NCBI RefSeq assembly: GCF_000003815.2
Contig: NC_049982.1
Coordinates: 9,878,890 to 9,942,889, forward strand
DNA from: Branchiostoma floridae
Taxonomy: Eukaryota; Chordata; Leptocardii; Amphioxiformes; Branchiostomatidae
DNA: 64,000 bases
Direction of reading: 5' to 3'
Positions 37,801 through 52,800 of the stretch are shown here, piece by piece. Both the position numbers and the translations under genes were made by a program. The notes beneath the pieces were generated by a model. It was not told the origin of the DNA, ran no database searches, and was given only the letters and a program-made list of their open reading frames with translations. Position 1 is the stretch's first letter; every line of letters begins with the position of its first letter.

Positions 37801-40800
37801 CATTTGGAGGTGAAGATCTTGATGGTATAGTTCAAGGTGATGTTACTTTCTCGAATGTCCAGGTCAGTGTCGTCCCGAAACGGCACATTCTCGCTGTCAT
37901 TTTTGGGGACGTACTCCACACCTAGTAGGTGAAATTTCAAGGTCATGATCATAAGGTACTACAATTCAACGGCACGAACGTGACGAATTCATCAATCTCC
38001 CTAGCTTCTGTAATTACGTCGAGAAGCATGTCCCAGTTTCTAAGACCGTAGCCTACCATAGGCTAAAATACGCCTGCGACACACGTAAATATTGGTCAAT
38101 TTAGACATCTTTACACATGGTGGGCGTATTCACTACACGAGATCCATCAGTGTAGCTTTATCCTTCAAACATGTGCTTTCTTAGTTGAAATGTATTCAAA
38201 AGATACATACCAAGATAACATTCTCCTTCCCAACCGTCAATCTCGTCCTCGGGAATATGGACAGTGTACGGATCCGCTCGTATGTCCTTCTTATCGTCCA
38301 TTGGGATGGTGTAGAGCTGCTCAGGGGCTTGCGGCAGTGTGAAGGTCCAGTTGAACGTTGACCTGGTGGGCGGAGCCAGGTGACGGAGGTACAGGTGGAC
38401 GGTGGCACCTTCTTCATCCGGCTGCAGGGTGATGTGCACGGCTCCTTCACCAGTCACGTTGAACTTGTGGACCTATTGCGAAGCAAGTATAGTTAGAATT
38501 AATGACACATGATGACTGCTCTTGCCCTTCGTCGGAGTGAGATGGAATTGAAATCAAAGGGTTAGGGACAGAGTGATGGCAATTTTTCTTACAAGTTTAC
38601 AAAACCCACCTGGACGCCAGTGCTGATAAATACAAAGACATAGATAAGCAGGACATTAAGACCAAATTAAAGAAAAGACAAAAAAAACATAACAATGTAT
38701 TTATTAAACTTTACAGAAAAAAAGTTCTGCAAGGTGTGGGCAACAGGATGATTTAAACGTCCTTTACAGAACCCACACCTCCAGCACAGTTAAAAACATA
38801 ACATAATACATAGAGAATGGGCAAATTAAAGCTAAGTTCTTTACATAGAGATATTCTTGCAAAATAACAGCAAAATACAAAATAATACCCAGACGAAACA
38901 ACTGTACAAGGGATCAGATAAACTAAGGTTAACGTTAACAAACAAATGAGAATCATGTAACTGAAGGTTGACCACACATTTTGATGTTCATCCAATCAGC
39001 ACTTGCAACAATGGGTCCAAGTGCTTATTAGATGGACATCAAAATGTGTGGCCAGAAGAGAGAAGTAATGCTCAATAACGGACTGCTTAAAACGATTGGT
39101 TGAAAATGTAGGATTTAGCCGGAATTGTCTAATTTCAGGTGGTAAGGCGTTCCATATGTCGACAATTCTATTAAAATAGGAGTACTGAAAGTTTGTAGTG
39201 TGACATACCAGGGATGAGTTTAGCTTGTGAATGTGCTCTTAAAAAGGGATGTGGGAGATTAAGAAAATTGTCAATATCAATATCGTAAAGTCCTAGTAAG
39301 CACTTATATAAAAAACATAGATCTAGTATTTCTCGTCGGTAAGACAGAGGTAAGAGTGAACAATGTATTAATCTCGTCTTGTAGTCTGTTGTGTAATCAT
39401 TAAGAATACACTTGGAGGCACGTCTTTGAACTTTTTCGATTGAGGAAATGAGGTTGTGCGTATAGGGGGACCAAATTACAGAGCAGTACTCCAGTCTGCT
39501 TCTGACTAGAGTGAGATATAGTATTTTTTTTACATTTACAGGGGCATTGAAACCTACAGATCTCTTTAAAAAGCCGAGAGCTGAATTTGCTTTCGAAATT
39601 ATATTATGTACATGAGAATTGAAAGTCAGATTCCACGTAGCTAAGACACCTAAGTCGGTGAATTCAGGAACAGACTCGAGGACGCGATGTCATTCATTAT
39701 GTACGTAAAATTAATAGGATTTCTAGATCTGCTTACTGTGAGGATTTTACATTTGTCGGGATTAAAATTCATTTGCCAAGTATCACTCCAATCGTACATG
39801 CAATCAATATCTCTCTGGAGTGATACACAATCTAAGACAGTAGAAATCTGTTTGAAACATTTAGAGTCGTCAGCGTAAAGGCCCATTTTGTTGCTAACTA
39901 CGGATGGAAGATCGTTGATATATAATAAGAAAAGGAGGGGACCAAGAATTGACCCCTGGGGGACTCCCGATACTTCTGGGAGCCAATCCGAACACGTACC
40001 CTCGACCATTACACGTTGCCTCCTACATGAAAGATAACTATGGAATCAGGTAAGTAAATTTGTACGAAAAGCTAGAAAGTTTGCAAGCCATCAGATCTTG
40101 CTCTCCACCCGATGACGAACCCGATAACAGGACACAGTGTTGTATTTAAGCCGTTGGTAATGTGTACAAGAAAAACCCGAACTGTCTAGCATTTATGGGA
40201 TATAGATCTTGTGTATATAAGGGCATTGGCTTTACCGTCATCAGATTATGACCAATGGGTGCAGTGGCAGCTCGTTCTGTCCGTACAGCCACTGCCCCGT
40301 CCTTCCGTGGCGTCACCACCTCTATCGGCTGGGTCAGGTTGTGTACAGGCAGAGCACCGCTGTCTGTCCGGAACTGTAGGGCAGCTACTGAGGACTTGAC
40401 CATGTCGGCGTTACTGGCATAGCCGAAGGGATTCAATGTCGTTTGGTAGTTCTGCATTTCAGAAAAAAAACATTCATGAAAACTTGCAGGACTATTCATC
40501 CTATAGATAAAGGATGGACTATTTCACTCGCCCCTGATGTCTTAATTTTTCAAAGACATAATTAGTATCATTAAGTACATACATGTACACCGACTATCAT
40601 CTGAGTAGGTTAATATTTCATATATATCCAATCCATAAAAAACAAATAAACACAGATCTAGAATTGACGTTTGAATGAAAAGTAAAGACATACAGTGACG
40701 CATGTACATGGTTTAATAGTTACAAGTCTGGTCGGAAGACAAACACTTGAAGAAAAGAAGGGTCTAACGCGACCCACCTCCGACCCGACCGAGTCCCCAC

Positions 40801-43800
40801 ACGCTTGTCCGAACAGCACGGAAGTGTCAGGAATGCGGAACCAGCTCCCAGCTTTCCCAGCACCACCGGAAGTGCTGACTATTTGGGCGCCCATGTTTCT
40901 GCACCTCTGTTTCGTTAGAGACATCTCAAACTCGTCCTGAACAAAAACTGTCGGCTTCTCGCCCGGTCTTTTCCCATGAAGCAGAAGCTCGTTCATTGTA
41001 TTCATTGTATCGAAGATGGCGGTTGTAGAGTGTTGTACCTGGAATGCAAGTCCCATAATAAGTAATACATTGACATATGTTCCTAACAATCCCAAGTGAT
41101 CGATACGTCGTAGATTTATTTGGAGATTTGAATATATAAATATCAACGTGTTGACGCCATGACTTGAAAAGCAAAGAGTGTAAGACGTACCGTAACTAAC
41201 AAGCTGGAACAATTCCGTTCCGAAAAGATTGACATATAAGCATAGTGATATCAATGAGTATATCGTGTCTTACATTTTGAATATTGCCTCCAGCGTCTGC
41301 TGTATGCTTTGCCTTCTCCACAGCATGTGATGACCCTGCCATTACATTTATGCTCGCTGAAGAAGGAACAAGTGGCAAGAAGAAATAAGTGGCATGCCAT
41401 TAGTCGACGTCATGGTGAAATCAATTAATTATAATTCATTATTTAATTCAGTATAAAATATTCACACAATTTAGGAAGGCACAGCCGTTACTTACACAAT
41501 GTAAGTTTGCTTTTTAGTGAAATAAGCAAATAAAGTGTAAAGCTAAATATGTAGGTTAATAGTAAAACTTTTCCCGCTTTATCTTAATCGTCTGATTATG
41601 CATATTATTTAGACAAAACCCAAAGGTTTGCACTTACAATCAACATAACCTTCTTGCAAAAACCTTTGTTTGGATTTACAGTTTACCCTGTTGACACACC
41701 ACGCAAATGAAAATGCCCCCTCCCCTCTCACGCACGTTTTCTGTGATAGCGCAACAGTACGTACCTGTAAAGATGAAAACTGCAGACTCTTCCACTTTCT
41801 CAGTGCTGATATCCTCCCGTGTCTGACTCCGCAGAAAGTTTGCCATGTTTGACAAGACGCCAGATGCCACCACCTAATAGTTGGGCAAGGGATGGCATAT
41901 TACACGTGAATTTCGAGTATTGTTGCCTTTAAAACTATCTGAAAATCTCGAATTCTTTGCTTGTAATTATAATATCTACAGCCACATGACTTTGTGAATG
42001 TGACTCAAGACCCACTTATGCTCCACAGAAGGTAAATTCACCTGTGTTTCTGTTGACAGCTGATCCGGAGCACGAGTGGCCTGACTGAGACTACCTGCGA
42101 TCGAGTTGACAGACGACATCGATCTGGGCTGGAACTTGGACAGGCCGGTCACCATGGCGGTGCGTATCTGGTGTGGAAATGGTTATCATCGTCATCATCA
42201 TCACTACCACCATTATCAATATCATCGTCCTCCTCCTCCCCATAATCATCATCACCATCATCATCATTATCATTGTCATCACCATCATCATCATCGCCAT
42301 CAACATCATCATCATTTTCATTATCATCATCATCATCATCATCACTATTATCATCATTATCTTCATCACCATCACCGCCATTACCACCATTACCACCATC
42401 AGTCGACATTATAAGAAACATCACAATCAGGTTTATGTTGTAAATACATAAATGGTGGTTCCAAGAAGATCTTTTAATCAAGAAAAAAACTGAGGCGTGC
42501 ACCTTTGTAAAGGACTCTGTTTCAGCTGCTGTCATGTTCCCACGAGCAGCATTGAGCACAGATGAAACACTGCGGGCCAGCTGTAAAACCGCCTGGACGT
42601 CTCCTGTCCGGACAAGGTTACTCAGCGTGCTGTTTTCTCCTCTGGTCAACAGTCCGGCAACGGCAGCGGATTCCTCTGGTGGCAGGTCATTAACCTGTAA
42701 AAATGGATGATGTAATCTAACATATTTTTGGACGTTTTATGCATTGTCCTCGCATTTAGTAACCGGCCTTAGCGTTATTTTCCATAAATGTGTATGTACA
42801 ATGAAACTATGATTTCATATCCATACCTGTACATACAGCGTAACTGAAGATGTTGCTCCAAAGGCGTCCGATACTCGAACATGTAGGGTGACGTTGTAAT
42901 CACGTGATGCTTGACCCACTGGAAGAAGTTGTGGTGGCATGGTAGAGTATGTGGTGGCCTAGCAGGTAAAAATCCACATATATTTCAGAATAAAACATTT
43001 CATCATCATGGTAGAGTATTGTGCTGCAAGGGAAGATCTAAAATCTCAGTTCCCTATTCGCATTTTTATGAGAGGACAGATGTACAGATGTACGTAAGAA
43101 GGACAGTGAGGTGAGAGAGTTGAAGCGCAGGTTAGGACACTGTGCCCTCTGCACATCGTACGCAATTTACTGTGCAAGGAACAACCCTGTATGGGAGTCG
43201 CCGTCCGGGCTGTTTTCCAGCCGATGATATCTTACTGTAAACACCCGATCACTTGTGCAATGTATGTGTAGTTCATAATGACAATGTCACATCTGTGCAA
43301 TAGTTAAGAAGCGACGTATAGAATTGAAATATTGAAAGGCTGATGTATAGCACCACTTTTTTTTGTAACCTTGCGCCCTGCAGATCATTGTGTATCTGAA
43401 TAAGGGGTCGTCCGAGGTGTATTTTTAAACCTTCATCTTGTACTCGTGATTTTAGACGTGTCCTTTTAAAAGTGTTTTCTTGTGAGAAATAAAGATGATG
43501 TTGAAAAAAAAAAAAATACACTTTTTTTATTGATAGATGCCTTTTTCTTCTGCAAGAAGATGAGAGGAATGAAAAGCTTTAAAGGAACAAATGTTCAGCA
43601 CGTTGCCCAGAAGGGTTACATCCTTACCGTTCCACTGTAGAGAAGGGAAAGGGTTTCCCCTGATGTGGTACTGAGAGACGCCAACCTTTCCCCACCTGTG
43701 CTGTACAGGTAGCTGTACGTCAGAGGGGTGTCCTGGTCGTGGAATCCTGTAGATGATTAAAAGGACAACAGCACAATGGTAAGAAGTGCACTCAACTAAG

Positions 43801-46800
43801 TAGTATTGTTATAGAAATATACTATACTTTTATGTTTTAATGTTTGACGTACCGTTGCATGACGCGGAGAAGGATGTGACCAAGGCAGTTCCTACAGGAG
43901 GTGATATTGTGCAGGATCCCACGGTTGGTGGTTCGTTTGTCTCAAAACTGTACTCCGCAAATCCTTGGCGCCCGTCTTCTAGGGAAACCTCAACTCTGAG
44001 CACGTAGTTACCGGAGACCTTGGATTATAAGAATAAGCAAATGATAAAAGCAATGATATCGATATCGATATATTAAGATATTGCGCTTCTCAGTATTCAT
44101 AACATCAGCATGGAAATGACACTAGTATTGTTTCTGTATCAATGACCTAAAAGAGTGTGAAGCAATGACAATGCAAAATGGGTATGCCGACCTACCGTGA
44201 AAACACCAGATCGAACGACAAGATCGGGAAGATGCTTTCCCGTGATGCTCTCTACGTCCCAGTTCAAATCGCTCCGGCCGAATCTCATTGGCGCTTTTAC
44301 TAAGAGCCAGTCATAGGACACGCGGTTGTCCAGCTTACAATTGGAACACGTGGATTCCAGCACGAGCCTCTCTGACGGGTTTGCTCTTCTGTTGCAGTTA
44401 GAGTGACAACTAGAAAGACAGCATCATATCAGCCACCATGTATGGATGATATACATGTATTTCATTTGAAACTTTAAGGCAGGATAAGCAAAGAGATATT
44501 ATTTAGATTCCGACCATACAAAGTGGGAACGTTTTAGACAACCCAAAGAAAACCTTTAGTCTAAGTTTACTTAAATAAAATCTTTGTGCAGGAATTCATA
44601 AAGAAAGGAATCTTTACACTGAGAAGTAAGTAAGACACTGTGACAGTAAGAGAATTACCTGATCGAGACAATTGGGGAGCCCTCCTCCACTATCCAGAGC
44701 GCCTGGGCGAACCACACGGGCTGTCGTCCGGGATAGCTCATGGTTACGTTAAAGGTAAATACAGTCTCGCCAGGAGGTAGTGTTGTTTGGTTGATGAGTT
44801 GGACCGGACCGGATGCTCCATCGTTGAACACTTCATCACACACATCTGCGACAAAGGAAAGGACAGTCGATCACGACGGTTAATAGTTGAATCATGAAGT
44901 ATGTGTAGATATGTAAACAGCCTTATTCTTAGTAATTTGTCACTTGTCATTAAAATTCAGAAGTAAGAATAAAGGCCATATTGCATATAGTTAAGATTAC
45001 ACACAAGTATCATCAGTAGATGTTATAAATTGACGACACAAACACGCTGCTTACACTGCAATTTCTTACTACGCAGACGTTGTTATTGACTATATGCATG
45101 TTGCATAAAAATTACCACACCTTTGCTGCTGTTGTATTCTTCCAATGGATGTCCCGCCATGCACGACCAAGTGTAGTTCAGCGATGAAGCCTCTGTCATC
45201 CCGTCGGGATCAAAAGAAGACGATGCATTCAGTACGATGTCTGTCCCTTCAGCCAAGGATCTCGCTGTTCCACCGAAAATATCAGCCACTAACGGTGACG
45301 GGGCGACTCGGACCCAGCGCTCTGCCTGTTTCAACAACTTCAGACCAGATAGTTCATCCGTTACTATTGCATTCACGAGTAAAAGGATATTCCCATACGG
45401 AAGAACATTCTTTGGCATCAGAAGTTCTGTCCTTGTCGTTTTTATACTTGCAGGCAATAAAATGGGTACTACACGAGATGTTCGTCCGTTCCCGTGTTGT
45501 TGAAATGCAGACCATTCATACTTGACTTTGTTCTTGTCAGATTTACATTCAAGGTTCGCTTGTGCCTGCAACTGCAGGGGAAACCTCCTCAGGACAGTCT
45601 CTGCAGACGACATGTTCGCCCCACCGCCACTCACGGATACGGTAGCAACGCAAGGGAAGCAGGAATAGGATCCGTCCGTGTTAAGACATGTGTGCTCCTT
45701 AGGACAGGAGTGGTCACCTCTTGCACATTCATCCACATCTGGATTTGGGGACAAAATATACCGCCAATTTGAATATCTTTTTATCCGATATTCATTCCAA
45801 CACATGCAATACAGACCAGGGGCTTAAAATTTCTACACCAGAAACTCTCGTCGTACGTAATTCTTTCAATTTATGAGTTAGATGTATACAGTCACGGAAA
45901 ACGACGCGAGAGAATTGTTTGATCTTGTCAATCTTAGTAGTAGATATGAAATTAGATACAATGTCTAAACATTTGTAAACGTGACAAGTTAATGCTACCT
46001 TCACAGTGTGTTCCGGTCCATCCGTAACCCTTCCGCTCACATGTTGGTGTAGCAGTGACTGTGGAGCTGTGAGCTGTGGTAGTGTGGTGCGGCTGTGCAG
46101 TGGTGGAGGGCATGGCGTAGGTTGTTGCCTTAACGGTAGAAATGCTGGAATCTGTGGTATATTCTTCAGCCGTCGTGACAACAGGGGAATCTGTTATACC
46201 ATCGTAACGTTGGGTTGATGAGTCCTGCTCAGTAGTGAATTCCATAACAGGTGCATCGGTGGTATATTCATCTGTGGGGAAGACTTCTGCTGTTGTTTGT
46301 TGTAATTCTGTGACAGCTAAAACATCGGTTGTTCTTCCGTCTGTGGGATACATTTCAGCCCATGTCCCATCCGTAGTCTGCTCACTAGATGTTGTCACGT
46401 GCATCTCTGTTGTCCATGGATCTGTGGAAACTGCAAATCATTGTTAATAAAACAAACATTGATCAATGAAGGTTTGAAAGACAAAAGGTCAATACGCGTG
46501 GGATCGCCTGCCTGACATAGCCAAAATGTGTTTAAAGAGAGACACTGAAGGATCAGTGGGCTGGAATTAGTTGAGACGGAAGAAACAGAAAACACAAGTG
46601 CAATCGCCAATGACGCGCAGAGTGCATATACATACAAATATACAGTAACCTGGAATAAAGGAGCGGAATATAAAGTAAAGTTAGGAATATTAAGTGTCAG
46701 GAAACATGTTACAAAATGTGTAGTTACATTGGGCAGGGCGTGTAGAGGCTCCACCCAGGAGGATATAAATTGGGGCAAAAATCCTGAAAGAGACGGTGTG

Positions 46801-49800
46801 CTTGGACGGTAGAGACCAGAATCCAGAATCAAAGGAAACCCAGGACTCCAGGACATGCTATAACAGTAGTAGAATGCCAGAGAAAGAGACCATACAGGTC
46901 ACAATAATCAGATCAGCAAATTAGACACCAGACATAACTGTGGGAACCATTCCAGGCAAATGGCCGCTTGGAAAAAGGTAGGTAAAATAGTGACAGTAGT
47001 CGCCGATATAGAAACACGTAGTTGAAAACAGAATTTTAGTGTCAGGCAAGCAGCTTTAGTATAGGTTGAAAAAATAGCTGCGGTGGAGGCGAAAGCATTT
47101 AGCTTTGCTATATCTTATGGGGCGTGGCAAGCAATAACAATCATGATAATATCTTACATCCGACAGTTGAGATATCTTGGTCATCTCCAACTTGATAAAA
47201 AGTAGCCCGGAAGCCTGTCGACTCTTCTGTAGAGTTTGTGACAAACACTACAGTCATGCTGCGCCCCGTTGTAGTAACTGTTGCCATGGTGTCACAAAAT
47301 CTCCCTAGCAACGGCGCTGTTGAGCTGTTCCCGTCATGCACTGCGACATAGTCGTACTGGCAGTCGCCATGATCGGCAAGGTCAAGGGTCAAAAAGTTGA
47401 GAGCTACGGTCAGGTTTTCGGCTGCCTCCACGGTCCAACTGCATACAGTGTCACTGCTGTAATGGTCTGATTCGGCGTGAGCGCTGGATATAATTCCGCT
47501 ACTGGACTGGGTGACGTAGAACGACATGTTTCGATCGCAGGCATAGTACGGCTCAATGGACGAAAATGGCATATCGGTCCCTGAAATAGTTGAGATAAAT
47601 ACGGTGTAACACAGACCTCGGTAAATTGTGTTTTCGGCAAAACTGATGATAAATCCAATCTTTAACGTCAAACTATAAGTATAACCAAGATAAGTTAATT
47701 TTAAAAACGTATTACAGTATATACAGTGTCGTATGATAGGAAGTAAGGAACATCTATTGACCTGTGTTTCCGTGTACTTGAACCTCCGAAATGTACGGCT
47801 GGAATCCTGAAATGGTTGAGGTAATCAAGAGTTTCCAGTACCGACTATACGCGATAAAACCGCCATATGCAAGGGTTTGCCTTCCCGCCATGCTGAATGT
47901 TCCAACTGTGGACCAATCGCCTTGCTCTACGTCATCCGACACGAGTAGTTCAAGAGAAGTGGGGTAATGCTGTTCCTCAGTGAGTTCCACGGGACTTATA
48001 ACGCGGATTTTGTACAACCAATAGGATCGCTGCATGTCGAATACTATGTTCCAGCTGTCGTACATGAAGGGTAGGTTGGTGGGGTTCCAAAATGTCGCCA
48101 TGTTTCCGTCAAAAACTTTGGCGGCGTCAAACACGGTCACGCCGTCAAAATATGGCGTTCCTGACGAGTCGATCGGCCAAGACGTGTTGGCAGGTATCCA
48201 GCCTGCGGTCGGTGTCACTGATGAGGGAGGAGAGAAAAGTTTATACAGATATCTCACTGAAGCTACGGTAAGTTGGCGGCGTCGCTGTGTCCTAAATTGA
48301 ATTTGTGTTAGCATTGACTTTATGAAGTATATGTCGTTCAAAATGGAAAGTAATAGACAACAAAAACAGAGAGTCTAAAAAGTATTCGTTTTTATCGATG
48401 CAATTCATTGAGCGCTCTGTCAAATCGCCCAGGCGAAGCGGCGCCAAAGTGCAGAAGCTTCATTGACGAGATATTCGCCATAGTAGTTTATTCATTCATC
48501 GGTATATAACCTGCGGAAGATACATTATCACACGCTTATTTGATGTTATTATATGAATCTTATTTCACTTACATGTCACGGTAACTAATAATTTATTACG
48601 CTACATAATTAACATGTCCCTCTAGTCATGAGTGTCATCGAGCTGTGTTCATTTACCTGTGGCGGTGAAGACCTCAACCTCACACAGCGTCAGGAAGTCG
48701 GTTCTCCCTACCAGCTGGATCGACACGTAACGACCGACGATTGGCTCCTGACAGTCGATGGTGATCACGTGGCCATGTTCTGCAAGGTTGAGGTCGTTGT
48801 CGGTCCTTCCACACTCCCGATTTTCTGACATGTCGAAATGTTCACCCACGTTTACTCGGAGTGTAGTAAGCCGATCACCTGGAAAAAGCAAGCAATCGCA
48901 CATGCCCACATGAATGGGCTAGTCTGGGAATCAATTAACTTTTCTTCAACGAACTAGAGTTGTACGACCTCATACCTTGGACGAATGATTTTCACATGTT
49001 ATCTTTTCCACTCATTATGCAAACGAGGCCCTCATTTGTATAACGTGTGTCAGTTGATCTTTTAATAAAAACAACAGAAAGTATGAAAATCATATCTAAA
49101 CAAAAAGGCTATTCTTGCATTTCCTCATCAGATATACAGACGGAGTCTTGATTTTCATAATCCATGACTAACGATGTTCACACTTACTTAACTTCTTCAA
49201 CAACCTTAATAACTGAAGTTACGTAAGTTTGGTAAAGGTCACCTTGGCGAAGGTGACTTATGATGATGGATGGAGGAAATGGTACTCACCACATCTGTAT
49301 GATGACGATTGCGCCGCTCCACCCAGCTGCCAGTCATCAGGACTCCAGCCAATAACATCACCCTTCTGACAGCCGGCCATGACTTCATCAATTTCTGCAG
49401 ACGTAAACTCCTTGGACCACATGTTCACCCCCGATACGTCACCGGTGTATGCCTAGAGAGAGAAAAACAATATCTATTGACAATATATTTGTGATGCGGA
49501 CTGACCAAAATAACACCAAGTCACATGTGCAGTATTGCATCATCATGATTACTGGTGTACCGTAGCAATCGAGCACTTCTATAGAATCTTTTAATGTTAC
49601 ACGCAACGTTACGTTTTGGTACTCTGTAATTAAAAGATTGACTTTTTCTGTGTTTAGAACAGAACTTAAGACATACTTTAAGCCTTACTGTGAACCGGTT
49701 TTTTTATTGGTTGGTTTGTTCGAATTGTTGGTGCCAATGGTGGTATTTTGTTTTAACGTAGTCAGTAGAAATGTCGTCGTTAGGATCAAAACATTTTACA

Positions 49801-52800
49801 TAATCATTGCCCTTATGGTGATGGCTGTTGACTTGGCTTGTACCTGAAATTTCTGGAAGCCCCCTCCCAGTCTGTCCTGGTCCTGTCCCAGTACCATGAT
49901 GCCGTTCCTGGGGACACGATGTCCGGTCGCAATGTCCGTCCCGTTAGCTTTGACCTGTCCGTCAACGTAGATGTTCCACGAGCCACGCCCACTTGTCCAC
50001 GTGATACACACGTGATGCCACTCTCCATCTAGGATGCCCAGGTCAAGCTGAAGAGTACCAAACAGTATGAAGAAGAGTAAAAGAGAAAACATGCTTATAT
50101 GGGTAAAGATAACATGCTCATATAGGTAATGATATTATCAGGTATCCGTTACAAAACCTGCATCTTAAGGAATGTTTGTGAAATAAGTAAAAAAACATAC
50201 AATATCATGTATCATTTTCACATATCATTACATAGCTATATTGTGGTCATACATTTTGGATACGTATTTCAGATAAAGCAGAATGATATGAAGACAGAAA
50301 ACGTTATGCACACGCACCCTTGCAGCGTATTTACTGTTGATGAAGAGATGATGGGATGTCTGCTGGTTGATGGCGTATAACAGAATCTCATTGCTCTGCT
50401 CAGTCGTGGCGTAGCTGTGGGAGACATCCGATGATTGTTACTGTTAGGTAGGAGATATATGCTCTCATAAAAGGGCACCAGATGCACATATGTTAGTCTG
50501 TAGAATCCGTCGTAGGGGCTGGCGGATGCTGGGCGTGCCGCTTTAAGCTCGATTTAATAAGGCTACATACATGCCAATAGTCTGTGTAACACAAACTCCA
50601 CTGTGAGGGGCTGTAGCTGGCGGATGTTTGGCGGGCTGCTATAAGCGAGATTTAATCAGGCTAACATACCAACACTCGTTAACGTTTAATACCAAAATAA
50701 TGCTTTGGGAAAACAGAAGATGAGAATGAATGATAAATTGTCTGGTAAACGCATCCTCCTATGCACGGTCCCAACGGCTAGCTGACTGCTCAGCCTATTG
50801 GGCCCTGCTATCCCAGGCCCTACCCCCAGGTATTATGATTGTCGCCACAAACTCGCCGCCCTGCTTATAAATATTAATGAGCTTACCCTTACATCATAAT
50901 ACTGGGGGTAGGGCCTGGGATAGCAGGCCCAATAGGCTGAGCAGTCAGCTAGCCGTTGGGACCGTGCGTAGGAGGATGGGTAAACGTGGTGGAGTACAAA
51001 AACATACTATTGTAGACATAGTGTATGAATGAGCCTGATAAAAAAAAAAAAGCTTATAGTGGCCCAACCACCAACAACCAGCCGGCCACCTGGTGGGAAG
51101 GGGCATTTCGATAAATAATTTTCATTGCCATTCTTGTCTAAAGAGGGGAACAAGGGCACTGTGGTCCCATGGCTTGATCATTTGCCTCCTTAGACCTTAC
51201 CCTGAAGAGCGGATCCTCTGGCAAGTATGAAATTCTAATTAATAACCAGGGATGCTATTGGGTGACACGTATACATAGCCACATTTTTGTTTGAGAACAG
51301 GTGAAAATCAACGCGCGCGCGGATGTCATCCATAAAATTAAGTCAGCGTGGCCTTACGTAGAGTTTGCATGAATAGACCACCAAAATATCAAATCCAATA
51401 AGCCCCCTGATGTGTGCAATGATGACCTATTTAATAGTACCTGACGATCGTTCCAGAGACGCGGGCGTCTGTGCGCATGCGGAAGCAGAGGGTAAACTCA
51501 TCCAGGGTGTCGTTCCCATGCAGCCGCAACAAGGCGTAGTTTTTGGCGGACAAGGGAGGTGGAAACGTCAAGTGCTCCCCTGTTAAGATTTTAATGAAAA
51601 ATTGTAAGAAATGGTTACAATAAACTACTGGATATAGGAACACAGTTGATAGTTTATCTAATTTTGTAGATGAAAGCAGTATCATAAGTGTACGACAAGA
51701 TCTTTTGAGTGTACATGCGAATACACTGTACCCTCTCCTGCCAAAGAAGTCAATGGATTCATGTAAATTTCAAAGTTCAACAAAATGCATGAATTTTATT
51801 ATCTGTCCCTCACCACAGCATTCTCCTCGGCTATAGATACGAACCCGCCCAACGGGGTAGATCCCTCCCAGGTCCACTTTAAACCACGGGTCCTTCTCCC
51901 TGTCGGTATGGACACAATCGCCAGAGGGCGTGACTACACCGCTGGTGTAACCGTCCACGGCGAGGCTGGCGGGCAGACCGGGCCAGGCGCTGCTCAGGGA
52001 GGCTGTTTTACCCAGGGCAATGTTTCCACCTTTGAATCAACAGAACACAGAATCTTGAATAATATACACACAGCTACAGTTCGTAGCTTGGGAAGCTTTC
52101 AAGACGAACATGGGGTAAATTGTAGCTCTCTCAAAGCATTTCTATCTTGTCGCAGCATCTTTATACTGTGTAATCATGTAGTTGAACACAGCAGGGCTAT
52201 GTCACGTGATGCCCTCACCTTCAAGTTTTCTTTTGTTGACAAAGGGGCATCACTTGGCATACATGATGTGCGTATCAAAATTCTACTTGAAACGAAAATG
52301 TACTGGTAAACGGGGTTTTCCTTACGATGAAACATGACAGGAACTAAGATTATGAAAGCAATGCGTTTTACAACCACTCTCAATTCTTTTGCGTTTTTTT
52401 GGTCACCTGGAGCTAGCTCGCCATATGCATACTTTTCACTTGCCCCCAGCTGCAACCCTGGTATGAAAGTTCAATTGACAACTGCTAATTACCTGTACAT
52501 CTAGACGAAGTTTTCTCAATCTGTTCTTGGTTGAGGCTCACGTCATACAGTTGAACACAGGCAACTTTCCCACGAAAAGAACCGCCGACTTCGTCACTGA
52601 ACCCCACACGCACCGTCCCGCCCACGGCCATCTGCTCCCGCCCCACCACCGTACTCGCCACCTCCAGGCCGCCGTGCCACAGCTGAACCGCCCCCGAGGA
52701 AGAGCTGTAAGTGGCGCCGATGAAATTCCAGGAGTTCAGGGTCAGGGCATGTCGTGCCGTCAAGTCCGCTAGGCGCGTGCCATCAACTTTGTCAAGACTG

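Noticed and set aside
39650-40009. A 119-residue frame as a host gene
   Set aside because: It is reverse transcriptase from the truncated LINE.
42091-42649. Asp/Asn-rich and His-rich frames
   Set aside because: They run through the ATC trinucleotide repeat. Only 42500-42700 belongs to a real polycystin exon.
46395-46856. 153-residue hydrophobic minus-strand frame
   Set aside because: It overlaps the intron upstream of the mucin exon and reads through the acceptor. No family is recognised.
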